Assembly (NCBI RefSeq): GCF_003947415.1 | Contig: NZ_QHKL01000002.1 | Coordinates: 992,001 to 1,056,000 of the forward strand | Origin: Amycolatopsis sp. WAC 01376 | GTDB taxonomy: Bacteria; Actinomycetota; Actinomycetes; Mycobacteriales; Pseudonocardiaceae | DNA: 64,000 nucleotides | Reading direction: 5' to 3' | Shown here: positions 48,364 to 57,315 of the stretch, piece by piece | Numbering within the stretch: position 1 is the stretch's first letter | Layout: the number at the start of each line of letters is the position of its first letter | Made by a program: the position numbers and the translations under genes | The notes under the pieces: model-generated | Databases searched by the model: none | What the model was told of the DNA's origin: nothing | The model's input: only the letters and a program-made list of their open reading frames with translations

Positions 48364-48866
48364 GCGTGCACACCCTGAGCGTTCTGGTCGAGAACAAGCC
48401 CGGTGTCCTCGCACGGGTTTCCGGACTGTTCTCCCGGCGTGGTTTCAACATCGAATCCCTCGCCGTCGGGCCCACGGAGAATCCCGAGGTGTCCCGGATG
48501 ACGATCGTGGTCGCCGTCGAAGAGCTACCGCTCGAACAGGTGACCAAACAGCTCAACAAGCTGGTCAACGTCATCAAGATCGTGGAATTGGAAAAGTCCA
48601 CAGCCGTGCAGCGTGAACTGCTGCTGGTCAAGGTCCGGGCCGACGCCACCGTGCGCAGCCAGGTCCTCGAGACAGTCCAGCTTTTCCGCGCGAAAGTGGT
48701 GGATGTGTCCCCCGAGGCGCTCACCGTCGAAGCCACCGGGACCTCCGACAAGATCGGTGCCCTGTTGCGGATGCTGGAGCCCTATGGCATCCGCGAACTG
48801 GTCCAGTCCGGAATGGTCGCGGTCGGCCGGGGCGCCCGGTCCATTACCGCCACCTCCGCCCGATAA
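48360..48866 (+). CDS. ilvN: Acetolactate synthase small (regulatory) subunit
   Basis: 168 residues. The N-terminal ACT domain reads [20 protein letters not shown] and [17 protein letters not shown]; a C-terminal ALS_ss domain follows. It binds valine and confers feedback inhibition on IlvB. ATGA overlap with ilvB. Confidence 0.96.
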   Translation: MSVHTLSVLVENKPGVLARVSGLFSRRGFNIESLAVGPTENPEVSRMTIVVAVEELPLEQVTKQLNKLVNVIKIVELEKSTAVQRELLLVKVRADATVRSQVLETVQLFRAKVVDVSPEALTVEATGTSDKIGALLRMLEPYGIRELVQSGMVAVGRGARSITATSAR

Positions 48867-49922
<1,056 letters not shown>

Positions 49923-49932
49923 TTGTTGGGCT

Positions 49933-49967
49933 GAAGGGGCCCTTCCTCGTGAAGGGCCCCTTCGTTT
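49933..49967 (+). terminator. Intrinsic terminator of ilvBNC
   Basis: GAAGGGGCCCTT (49933-49944) and AAGGGCCCCTTC (49952-49963) followed by GTTTT. Confidence 0.85.
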
Positions 49968-49997
49968 TGCGTGTCGGAAAGCGATAGCGTGGACACC

Positions 49998-50261
49998 ATG
50001 AGTGAGCAGCCGGTGGACGACAAGGCCCACATCCGGCCAGAGCTGGACTTGAGCGACGCGGTGTGGATCCGGGCGGAACCAGAGGGTGCGAACCTCCAAG
50101 ACCGCGCCGAGTACGCGCTGGTCCCGCACACTGACGGCCTCACTTATACCGCGATGCGCCAGGCGTCGGATCCGGACGGCCATGTCCTCGTGTTCACGCC
50201 GACCGAATGGGACGCGTTCCTGAAAGGCGTCCGGGACGGCGAATTCGACCTTCCCGCCTAG
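49998..50261 (+). CDS. DUF397-like small protein
   Basis: 87 residues. The C-terminal half matches the actinobacterial DUF397 layout (TDGLTYTAMRQASDPDGHVL then FTPTEWDAFLKGVRDGEFDL). Such proteins often accompany XRE regulators, but none is adjacent here. Its TAG stop is formed by the TA target site plus the first G of the insertion sequence. Without the element the flanking base is also G, so the stop would be unchanged. Confidence 0.75.
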   Translation: MSEQPVDDKAHIRPELDLSDAVWIRAEPEGANLQDRAEYALVPHTDGLTYTAMRQASDPDGHVLVFTPTEWDAFLKGVRDGEFDLPA

Positions 50262-51192
50262 GGCGTGTCCTGTAAGTCACTGGAGCCAGAGGATGATGGC
50301 GGCGGTGGTGAGTTCGGCCTGGTAGTAGGCGGCGCGTTTGGCGTAGGGGGTGGCCAGGTCGCGGAACTGTTTGAGCCGGTTGAAGCGCCGCTCGACCACG
50401 TTGCGCTGTTTATAGACCTCGGCATCGAAGGTTGGTGGTCGTCCGCCGCTGCGGCCTTTGGCTGTGCGGCGGGCGATCTGGTCATCCCGTTCCGGGCTGA
50501 CAAACCTGATCCGCCGGTCTCGCATCGCTCGGCGGGTTGACGGATGCGAATACGCCTTGTCCGCGATCACCGTCTCCGGTCGGCAGCGTGGCCGGCCTGG
50601 ACCGACCCGGGCGACGGTGATGCCGTCCAGCAGCGGAACCAGCTGCGGGTTGTCCGCCGCTTGGCCCGGGTTGAGCAGGAAGCGCATCGGCAGGCCACGC
50701 CCGTCCACGGCGAGGTGGATCTTGGTGCTCAGCCCGCCGCGGGACCGCCCGAGTCCTTCCCCGTCGAGGGCGAGGGCTTCGATTCCGTCGCTGCAGCCCC
50801 TTTTTTCCGGGCACCGGCGGCATGCTGATGCGCCCGGACCACACTCGAGTCGACGGATACGACCCATTCGAGGTCGCCGACGGCGTCGTCTTTGACGATC
50901 ACCCGGCCGATGATCCGGTCCCAGGTGCCGTCTTGGTCCACAACCGCAGCCGTTCATGCGCGGTCTTCCAGGGCCCGTAACGATCAGGCAGGTCACGCCA
51001 GGGCGCACCAGTGCGCAGCTTCCACAGAATCGCGTTGATCACTTGACGGTGATCCCGCCACCGCCGTCCACCACCTTGCTGCGGCGGCAGCAGTGGCTCG
51101 ATCACCGCCCACGCCCTGTCCGTCAACTCACCCCGACCAACCACCGGGCACAATTACCGGACCCACAGCTCAACCACATACAGGACACGCCC
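50261..51192 (-). mobile_element. IS5-family (IS427-type) insertion sequence, defective
   Basis: 932 bases bounded by inverted ends GGGCGTGTCCTGTAAGT (left) and the complement of GGGCGTGTCCTGTATGT (right). Flanked by the TA dinucleotide on both sides (50259-50260, 51193-51194), the target duplication expected for this group. It carries a transposase on the minus strand split over three frames. Confidence 0.85.
50277..51153 (-). pseudogene. IS5-family transposase in three frames
   Basis: The N-terminal part (LTDRAWAVIEPLLPP, NAILWKLRTGAPWRDLPDRY) is frame 1. The middle (GTWDRIIGRVIVKDDAVGDL, SVDSSVVRAHQHAAGARKKG) is in a second frame, and the C-terminal part (GLGRSRGGLSTKIHLAVDGR ... QRNVVERRFNRLKQFRDLAT) is in a third. 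The second switch occurs at AAAAAAGGGG near 50800, a normal -1 ribosomal slippage site of this IS group. The first switch, near 50939, fits the loss of one G in a TGGGAC and would inactivate the transposase. DDE residues are present (D in SVDSS; D of VIADKAY; E of VVERRF). Confidence 0.78.
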
Positions 51193-51200
51193 TAGTTGCC

Positions 51201-51555
51201 TCAGTCGAACCGTTCCCGCACCGACTGACGGCATATTCCCAGTGCCTCGCAAACTCGGGTCCTACGCGATGCCGTGACGACGGGCCGCGCTGATCCAAGA
51301 GCGCTGGTCGTGTCGATCAGACGATGGATCGCCTCGATACGCGGTAGATGTGTCAGGAGGGCCGCGTAGTCGACACCTTCCCTGACGAGTGTGGCGCGTT
51401 CAACCCGGCGGGCTCGTTCTTGATCGCCTCAGCGCACAACACCACACACTCGCTACACGTGTAGACACCGCCTCGGCGACCAGGTTTTCCACGTTGTCGG
51501 CCGAATGTTGCAGCAGACGCGATGCGAGATGGTCGGCGTAGTCACGCGATTTCAT
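51201..51555 (-). pseudogene. Decayed gene with a ClpX-type zinc-finger segment and an HTH-like tail
   Basis: Three consecutive pieces in different frames. First, from an ATG at 51555: KSRDYADHLASRLLQHSADN then VENLVAE. Second: GGVYTCSECVVLCAEAI, a ClpX C4-finger half. Third: LVREGVDYAALLTHLPRIEA ... RTRVCEALGICRQSVRERF and a TGA at 51201. At least two frameshifts (near 51475 and 51390) break it. The final segment resembles helix-turn-helix tails common in actinobacteria. The IS ends 8 bases beyond its stop. Confidence 0.6.
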
Positions 51556-52054
51556 GATCAGCTTCCACGTCAAGGTCCAGCATGGCGATCCGAGATTGTG
51601 GCTACAAGTTCGCGATGCCGGTGTCGGTTTCAGCCTGCGGGCGTCGAGTCCAGCTCATGGTTGGGCTGCCGCCAACTTGCCTACTCGGCTCGTCCCAGCT
51701 TGCTAACAACTAGCACGCAGCATGTGCGTTCAACGCGTCTGATCGGAGTAACGGCGATAGAGGCTGGCCTTCTGTCGCTCTGTCGGCCGACAAGAGCTCG
51801 AAGCTAGCCGTCTGACGTCTGTGCAGACCCGCCGCGATGGCTGCCCCAGTGTGCCCGCCCCTAAGCAACAATTAGGCGCCGCCTTCTGGAACTCGGTGGG
51901 TGGCTGGCAACATCAGACCGCAGGCTGTGGAACACCTGGGAAAGGGGGCTGTGGTGGTGCGTCCTGTCGAGCATTGGTCACACTGACCTTGGGCCAAGGC
52001 TAAGCTCGTTACTCGTAGACCGTAACCAGAGATTGGCAGGCCCCGCTGGCCGCT
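51556..52054. other. Gene-free stretch at the island's left edge
   Basis: About 500 bases with no convincing frame on either strand, probably eroded sequence. At its right end two adjacent palindromes precede the first island gene. Confidence 0.5.
51977..52000. promoter_or_regulatory. Two adjacent palindromes upstream of the helicase operon
   Basis: GGTCACACTGACC (51977-51989) and CCTTGGGCCAAGG (51988-52000) overlap by two bases. They lie 65 bases before the first start codon of the island operon and could be operators. Confidence 0.4.
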
Positions 52055-52064
52055 GGAGGTACAG

Positions 52065-52895
52065 TTGACGGATCCGTACCCGGAGTATCGAAACATCAGC
52101 GTTACAGACCCGTTGAGACAAGGCGACATCCTGGAAGCAGCTGATCCAGCCGCCTCTCACTGGCAACGGCATCTACTTGTGATCACTGCTGACTGCGACT
52201 TCGCACATGCCAAGCATCAAGGTCGCGTGACGTGTGTTCCTGTGCTTACCGCCCAGGAGTACTTGCTGGAGATGCAGATACCTCGCATCCGTGAAGCGGC
52301 TTTAAAGAAGTTTGTGGCGACTCTTCGTGCCACCCTGGCGTCAACCAGTGCCGCCAATATTTCTGACCAGCGCCTTAGGGCGTGGCCATGTGAAACGGCT
52401 CCGGGCGATATCGTTGCCTCCCTTGAGCTCGATGCTCGTAAAACTGCCACCGCAAGGGCTGCCTTGGAGTCGATTCGCCTCGCTAGTCAACCAGCGGAAT
52501 CTCTGGGGCAAGCTGTCGAATTTCTGATCGATTCGTACCTCGCTGCATCTGCGCCGCAGAAGCGAGATAACATTGTCAATGGAATCGTTTCCAAGCTAAA
52601 GGGGCCATACTCTCAGCCGCCGGGCGACGCACTTTTTCTCTCTGCGATTGCGCCAGAATGTGACCTCGGCTACTTCGTCTACTTGCGACATTTGGAGCAA
52701 GTGCGGGAAGCGGATATTGCACTCGGCCCGACGAGGCGTACTGCGAACTATCGGCGTATCGCTCGTCTGCAGGACCGATACGCACACGCTCTGGTTCAGC
52801 GTTTTGCGCTCGTCTTTATGTCGATCGGTCTACCTGCGGAGTACGAGGAAATTCGAGAGCTCCACTCCGACTATCTGGGAGAGAATTTCAAGTGA
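52065..52895 (+). CDS. Unknown island protein coupled to a helicase
   Basis: 276 residues from a TTG with GGAGG 5 bases upstream. Early block PLRQGDILEAAD, then LLVITADCDFAHAK, and late block SAIAPECDLGYFVYLRHLEQ. The repeated x-x-D/E-C-D-hydrophobic pattern (ADCDF, PECDL) is reminiscent of proteins with a TQDCDL-type motif, but I cannot name the family. Codon use is low-GC with TTA codons. Its GTGA junction with the helicase implies a stoichiometric partner, perhaps its targeting or sensor subunit. No transmembrane segment. Confidence 0.7.
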   Translation: MTDPYPEYRNISVTDPLRQGDILEAADPAASHWQRHLLVITADCDFAHAKHQGRVTCVPVLTAQEYLLEMQIPRIREAALKKFVATLRATLASTSAANISDQRLRAWPCETAPGDIVASLELDARKTATARAALESIRLASQPAESLGQAVEFLIDSYLAASAPQKRDNIVNGIVSKLKGPYSQPPGDALFLSAIAPECDLGYFVYLRHLEQVREADIALGPTRRTANYRRIARLQDRYAHALVQRFALVFMSIGLPAEYEEIRELHSDYLGENFK

Positions 52896-55117
52896 AGCCG
52901 TTCGTTGTCACTGTGCGAGCCCTTAGGGAGCTGGCCACCGGTTTGTCGCAGGAGGCGATCCCGTCCTCTCCGCTGTTGTTTGAGTACGCCGGGGCCAATG
53001 TTGATGTGCTTCTGGCGGTGGAGGATAGAGTAAATGAGCAGCGGGTCGTGTTCATGCGAGAAAAGAATTCTAGAGAGCGTATTACGCCAGGGCATCCTGC
53101 CGACCTTCGGGGTCATGTTCTCAGTCGTGCTGCGTCATTCGTAGAACGCGCAAGAGTGAATGGACCGCTCACTTTGCCCCGCGGCTGGCATCAATACAAG
53201 CATAACAATCTAATCGCGTTTTTTGCTGCCCCAAGTGGAGATGCCGAGGCTAGCCGATGGATCGCGGAAGTCATGCCGGGCGAGTCACCGGATGTCGTCT
53301 TCTGGGGGATGACGACATCGGATCGAACCTCGACACTGGAGGAATTCGAGCTGGTCAAGCCGCGTCTGTCGACCGGTTGGAAAGCCGACTGGCAAGCAGC
53401 GATCGAAGCGTGTGCGGACCAGGTCGAGCAGGCGAAGCGGTCCCAGCCATCAGATGTCGAGATGCTGCTGCCGCCGTTAGAGCAGCCTATTACGATGGGG
53501 CGCTCATATGAACAATGGCTAGATGTTATTACCGATGATCAGCGGTCGTTTGTTGAAGCTAGCACCGCCAAGTCGATTCGCCTACGCGGCCCAGCGGGCT
53601 CCGGGAAGACGCTGGCCTTGACGCTCAAGGCGGCTCGTGAGGTTCTAAATGCTCGAGACAAGGGCGACGAACTGCGCGTACTGACAGTGACTCACAGCTG
53701 GTCTCTTGCCACTGACATCTCTGATTCGCTTGATTCGATGGGAATGGGGCTACTTCACGAGGTTGACGTCTTCCCTCTTCTTGAAATTGCAAAGACAATT
53801 TCGCCGCAGTACGCAAACGATGAATCAGGATTCAGTCTAGCCGGGAACGACAGTTTTAGTGGCAAGCAAGCCCAGTTAGACGAGATCCTTGAAGTTCTGG
53901 GCGACTTCATAAATGGTGATTGGATCACGTATCGCGAAGGTGTAGCGGACAGCCTGCGTGTCAGGTTCGACTCCCCTGATTCTGATGAACGTTATGCGCT
54001 TGCGTGGGATCTTCTGGTTGAATTCGGATCGGTTATTGGGGCGGCTGCCATATTCCCCGGGGCTGGTGCGGAGGCTCGGTATTTCCAGTTACCGAGAGCT
54101 GCATGGATGCTTCCATTGCAAGGCCGACAGGAAAAACATGTCATTTTTACCCTTTACACCAAATATATGGAAAACCTTGAGGCGCGATCCACGCTAACGT
54201 CGGATCAAGTGCTTGCCGACTTATTGAGTCATCTTGAGACTCATGCATGGAATCGTGCACGTAGGTCGCAGGGATATGATCTGATTTTTGTTGACGAATT
54301 TCACCTGTTCAGTCCCCTTGAGCGCCAAGTGCTCCACTATCTCTCGCGGGACGTCAGCATTTACCCCCGGGTTTTCATGGCTGTTGATCCAAGGCAATCG
54401 CCGTCCGAGGCCTTCATTGGAATAGCGGCGGATGGCACGCGATCGTCATCAGTCGCATTTGAGGACGAGATCGGCGACATTGCTAATTTCGAGCTGACGA
54501 CAGTGCACAGGTTTACGCCTCAGATTCTGAATCTAATTAAACATGTTCATCATGAATTTCCGACTCTGGATCTCGGAAAAGATTGGCAGATCAATTTCAG
54601 TACGGTCGAATCGGTGCAAGAGCCAGGTCCTCTGCCTCTTCTGAGTACCGCCGCATCGCGAGTCGGAGAAGAGGATGACATTGCGAAGGCGGTTCAGCGA
54701 CTATATCATTCTGGGCGCATTGCCCTAGCTGTTGTGGATAGTCGGCAATGGCGTCGGTTTAGTGAGCTTGCGTCTCGTATCGGAACCTCCGGGAAGTTTC
54801 ATGTCTCGACCATATCGGGCCGAACCGACATTGAAGGCCTTGGCTATCGCAGTCGTGGCCTGGTCGTCGGGCCTGCCGAGTATCTGGCAGGGCTTCAGTT
54901 TGATGTGGTTCTGGTTGCAGGTATCCCCGACATGGAAATCAGCAGAACGTCGACTAGTGAACGAACGCGACTCTTATCGCTACTCTATCTCTCTTTGAGT
55001 CGCGCTCAGCGAGAGGTGCGTGTCTACGTGAACGAAGATGACGATGGCACAGCCGAGGTGCTTACCCGCGCAGTCGCCAATGGAATTATGAAACAAGAGC
55101 AAGGTAGCCTGGTTTAA
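52892..55117 (+). CDS. UvrD/RecB-like superfamily 1 helicase (island)
   Basis: 741 residues. A 200-residue N-terminal domain with no recognised motif precedes the motor. The motor has a Q-motif-like ITDDQRSFVEA (about 213-223), Walker A GPAGSGKT (233-240), Walker B LIFVDEFHLF (about 464-473), the motif III-like VDPRQSP, and late motifs LQFDVVLVAGIPD and LLYLSLSRAQREVRVYV (about residue 697). It lacks the nuclease motifs of RecB. GTG start overlaps the upstream gene by 4 bases. Low GC with several TTA codons. Its location in an island with a reverse transcriptase suggests a defence role, unproven. Confidence 0.82.
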   Translation: MKPFVVTVRALRELATGLSQEAIPSSPLLFEYAGANVDVLLAVEDRVNEQRVVFMREKNSRERITPGHPADLRGHVLSRAASFVERARVNGPLTLPRGWHQYKHNNLIAFFAAPSGDAEASRWIAEVMPGESPDVVFWGMTTSDRTSTLEEFELVKPRLSTGWKADWQAAIEACADQVEQAKRSQPSDVEMLLPPLEQPITMGRSYEQWLDVITDDQRSFVEASTAKSIRLRGPAGSGKTLALTLKAAREVLNARDKGDELRVLTVTHSWSLATDISDSLDSMGMGLLHEVDVFPLLEIAKTISPQYANDESGFSLAGNDSFSGKQAQLDEILEVLGDFINGDWITYREGVADSLRVRFDSPDSDERYALAWDLLVEFGSVIGAAAIFPGAGAEARYFQLPRAAWMLPLQGRQEKHVIFTLYTKYMENLEARSTLTSDQVLADLLSHLETHAWNRARRSQGYDLIFVDEFHLFSPLERQVLHYLSRDVSIYPRVFMAVDPRQSPSEAFIGIAADGTRSSSVAFEDEIGDIANFELTTVHRFTPQILNLIKHVHHEFPTLDLGKDWQINFSTVESVQEPGPLPLLSTAASRVGEEDDIAKAVQRLYHSGRIALAVVDSRQWRRFSELASRIGTSGKFHVSTISGRTDIEGLGYRSRGLVVGPAEYLAGLQFDVVLVAGIPDMEISRTSTSERTRLLSLLYLSLSRAQREVRVYVNEDDDGTAEVLTRAVANGIMKQEQGSLV

Positions 55118-55470
55118 CTCAATGAATCGGAGAATTCACGCGAGTATGTGAACAGTTCGTTGAGTCGTTCGGCGGAGACGGAGGCAAGAAGGTTGGCATA
55201 GTTTTGAGATTTGGTGGCCAGGTCGTCGCACGTGTAGCTCAAGTGTATTGGAACGCGGAGTTCAGGTTACACGTCCCAGCCGAGGATGAACGGCGGATCG
55301 CCCATCGGGCCGATGCCGCCGGTCTCCCGGGTCTTCCAGTCGACCGGGTTGACGCCGGCGGCGTGCACCCGGACTAGGATCTGGGGTCGGACCGGGGGCA
55401 GGTCTTTCGACGTCGACGAGTTCGAGGACTTCGGAGCCGCCCAGACGGTTTTGGCTGATATAGCTCGCAT
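55114..55470 (-). pseudogene. Truncated, frameshifted MDR oxidoreductase joined to an unrelated tail
   Basis: From an ATG at 55470: MRAIS, then a stretch readable only in another frame (RLGGSEVLELVDVERPAPGP), then back to frame as ILVRVHAAGVNPVDWKTRE and FILGWDV, followed by TAA at 55267. That is the first ~75 residues of a quinone-oxidoreductase-type protein with two compensating frameshifts. In the same frame after the TAA follows HLSYTCDDLATKSQNYANLL ... LNELFTYSREF, ending in TAA at 55114, whose bases overlap the helicase stop from the opposite strand. This second part is the 3' end of some other gene. It looks like a deletion or recombination scar. Confidence 0.6.
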
Positions 55471-55701
55471 GGGCTCATTGTTCGGTGGGCGTCGTACTTT
55501 CGGCGAGGTGCGGGCGGGTCAGGGGCGTCAGGATCGGGACAAGCGGCGGGCTATGCAGAGGCGATGGCACTCCACTGGCGCCAACGGGACGTAATCCTAT
55601 TGGAGAGGGCAGTTTGGCGCGTTAGGCGTTCCGAGGCGTGCATCTACTTGGTGAACTAGCCTGCTAGGGCGCTGCGGAGAGTTTGCAGGCTGTCACTAAA
55701 T
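55471..55701. other. Gap upstream of the reverse transcriptase, possible ncRNA
   Basis: 231 bases with no credible protein. It holds a hairpin AGCCTGC / GCAGGCT with a 20-base loop at 55658-55691, just before the reverse transcriptase gene. Some defence-associated RTs use an adjacent noncoding RNA as template, so this is the place to look for one. Confidence 0.4.
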
Positions 55702-57315
55702 GTGTTCGGCATGAGTCGACCATTGGGGCCCGGGCGGCGCCGGACTTGTTGCGACCAGCGTCGATCTGACATTTTCCGGTATTTGCTAGATGTTGTCGAT
55801 CCTGATGCGTATCATACCTCCATGCTTATGCTTGGTTCCCGCCTTCTGCAAGATCTAAATATCAAAGAAGCGGTTTTAGATGAAGCGACTTGGAAGTCGG
55901 ATCTAGTGCCAACTCCGCTGGTGAACGATTTTGCGGGCGATCAGCCAGATTTTGTTTCCGACTTTGTTTCGGAGATCGGACAGGCTGGAATCGACTTGTC
56001 TCAAATGAGTGAGATATCGGCGAGCAAGTGGCGCTACGGGAGAAGGCCTGTGGCATTACTCCCTTTGGTCGAGCGAGTGCTGTATAGAGCGATGGTTAGT
56101 TACCTTGACGCTGATTTAGTGCCGGTCAATAGAACCGCTGATCATTATGATCAATTCCTTAGGGCGCCGCTATTGGATTCAAAGTCACGATTTGTCGTGT
56201 CCACTGATTTGGCCAACTTTCACAGCTCCATACCAACTGATCGAATTGCGCAAGAGCTTGTTCAAGTGACAGGGCGTTGGGAGGCAGTTGAATGGCTGAG
56301 GCGCTTCTACTTGGGTATCTCGGGTGGTCGCAATGGGATTCCTCACGGTAGCCCGCCAAGTACGCGAATCGCGGAAGTCTATGCAAGTGAGCTTCATCGA
56401 AGGCTGCTCCTTCGAGGGTTGAGTGTTTGGCGATATGCCGATGACTTTCGAATTGGTGCTGCCAGTGCAATCGACTGCGTGGTGGCGCTTGATATATTTG
56501 ACGAAGAGGCCAGGTCGCTAGGGTTATTCGTCAATGAGCGAAAGACATTCTACGTGGGACGCGATCGGTATGAGAGCATAGTCGAAGCTCCAGCCGAACG
56601 CCTTCAGGAAATATCTGGCGAAGTGGAAGAGGATTTGACCCTGCTTGGCTACGAGGATGGCACCCTGATCGCCGACACATCTGGCGTGTCTTCGGAAGTG
56701 GCAATAAAGATCCTCGAATACTGGAAGCTTGAAAGAAAGGAAGTTGATAGAATCGACGTAGGGAAGGAAATTGAAATAATTAGATTGGTAAAGCTTGCCT
56801 TTGATGTGCTGCAGAGCGAAAATGATTCATTTGGGTTGACATTTTGTCACGATGTTCTTCGATGGGAGCCTCAGGTAACGCCTGCGGTTGCTAGTTACAT
56901 GATATCGCAGGCGCGGCTATATCCCGGAAAAGTGCAAGATGTGATTAGGAGGGCGACCACAAGTTTGCCTTTGACAAAGTGGCAGAATCTTTGGTTGCTA
57001 CATGTTGTGGCCAAGGGCGAGAATATTCCAAGGGGCTATCCGGATAGCTTTCATGAGTGGCTTATAAGTGAGACTAGGAACTCTCTAGAAATAAACCGAT
57101 CAGAAGCAGTTTGGGCGCTGGCTCGAAATAGTAATTTGGATATCGACCTTTGGAGCAGCGCGAGCTTGCGGGCGACCAGGTTGGGTTATCCGTACCTTGC
57201 GGCCGCCTTTAATGGGATTTTGCCAGCTGCTCCGCGGTCTCTCAGGCCGGCCAGTGCTCTTGATCGGAAGATTGCGGAATGGGTGGAGGGGAATTTCCTG
57301 ATATGCCCTTTTTGA
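55702..57315 (+). CDS. Reverse transcriptase of a defence-type (Abi/UG) group
   Basis: 537 residues if begun at the GTG at 55702; ATGs at 55711 and 55822 are alternatives, and the first 40 residues are higher-GC and may not be coding. RT motifs (counted from 55702): motif A VVSTDLANFHSSIP (about 164-177), motif B GGRNGIPHGSPPSTRIAE (208-225), motif C RYADDFRI (244-251, catalytic YADD). After about residue 320 comes a long mostly helical region without maturase or endonuclease domains, so it is not a group II intron RT or retron by layout. The 3' end overlaps the HEPN gene. Many TTA codons and low GC. Best guess is an AbiA-like abortive-infection RT. Confidence 0.8.
   Translation: MFGMSRPLGPGRRRTCCDQRRSDIFRYLLDVVDPDAYHTSMLMLGSRLLQDLNIKEAVLDEATWKSDLVPTPLVNDFAGDQPDFVSDFVSEIGQAGIDLSQMSEISASKWRYGRRPVALLPLVERVLYRAMVSYLDADLVPVNRTADHYDQFLRAPLLDSKSRFVVSTDLANFHSSIPTDRIAQELVQVTGRWEAVEWLRRFYLGISGGRNGIPHGSPPSTRIAEVYASELHRRLLLRGLSVWRYADDFRIGAASAIDCVVALDIFDEEARSLGLFVNERKTFYVGRDRYESIVEAPAERLQEISGEVEEDLTLLGYEDGTLIADTSGVSSEVAIKILEYWKLERKEVDRIDVGKEIEIIRLVKLAFDVLQSENDSFGLTFCHDVLRWEPQVTPAVASYMISQARLYPGKVQDVIRRATTSLPLTKWQNLWLLHVVAKGENIPRGYPDSFHEWLISETRNSLEINRSEAVWALARNSNLDIDLWSSASLRATRLGYPYLAAAFNGILPAAPRSLRPASALDRKIAEWVEGNFLICPF

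Noticed and set aside
51505..52003. Short plus-strand frames in the island's left edge
   Set aside because: They overlap the decayed minus-strand zinc-finger gene or read through eroded sequence, with no homology-like blocks.
55286..55594. A plus-strand frame of 102 codons opposite the MDR remnant
   Set aside because: It is the shadow of VNPVDWKTRE and neighbouring sequence; the minus-strand reading shows real family residues.
55702..57315. Reading the reverse transcriptase as part of a group II intron or a retron
   Set aside because: There is no maturase or HNH endonuclease domain, no intron-like RNA structure seen around it, and no obvious msr-msd inverted repeats; the HEPN partner fits an abortive-infection RT better.
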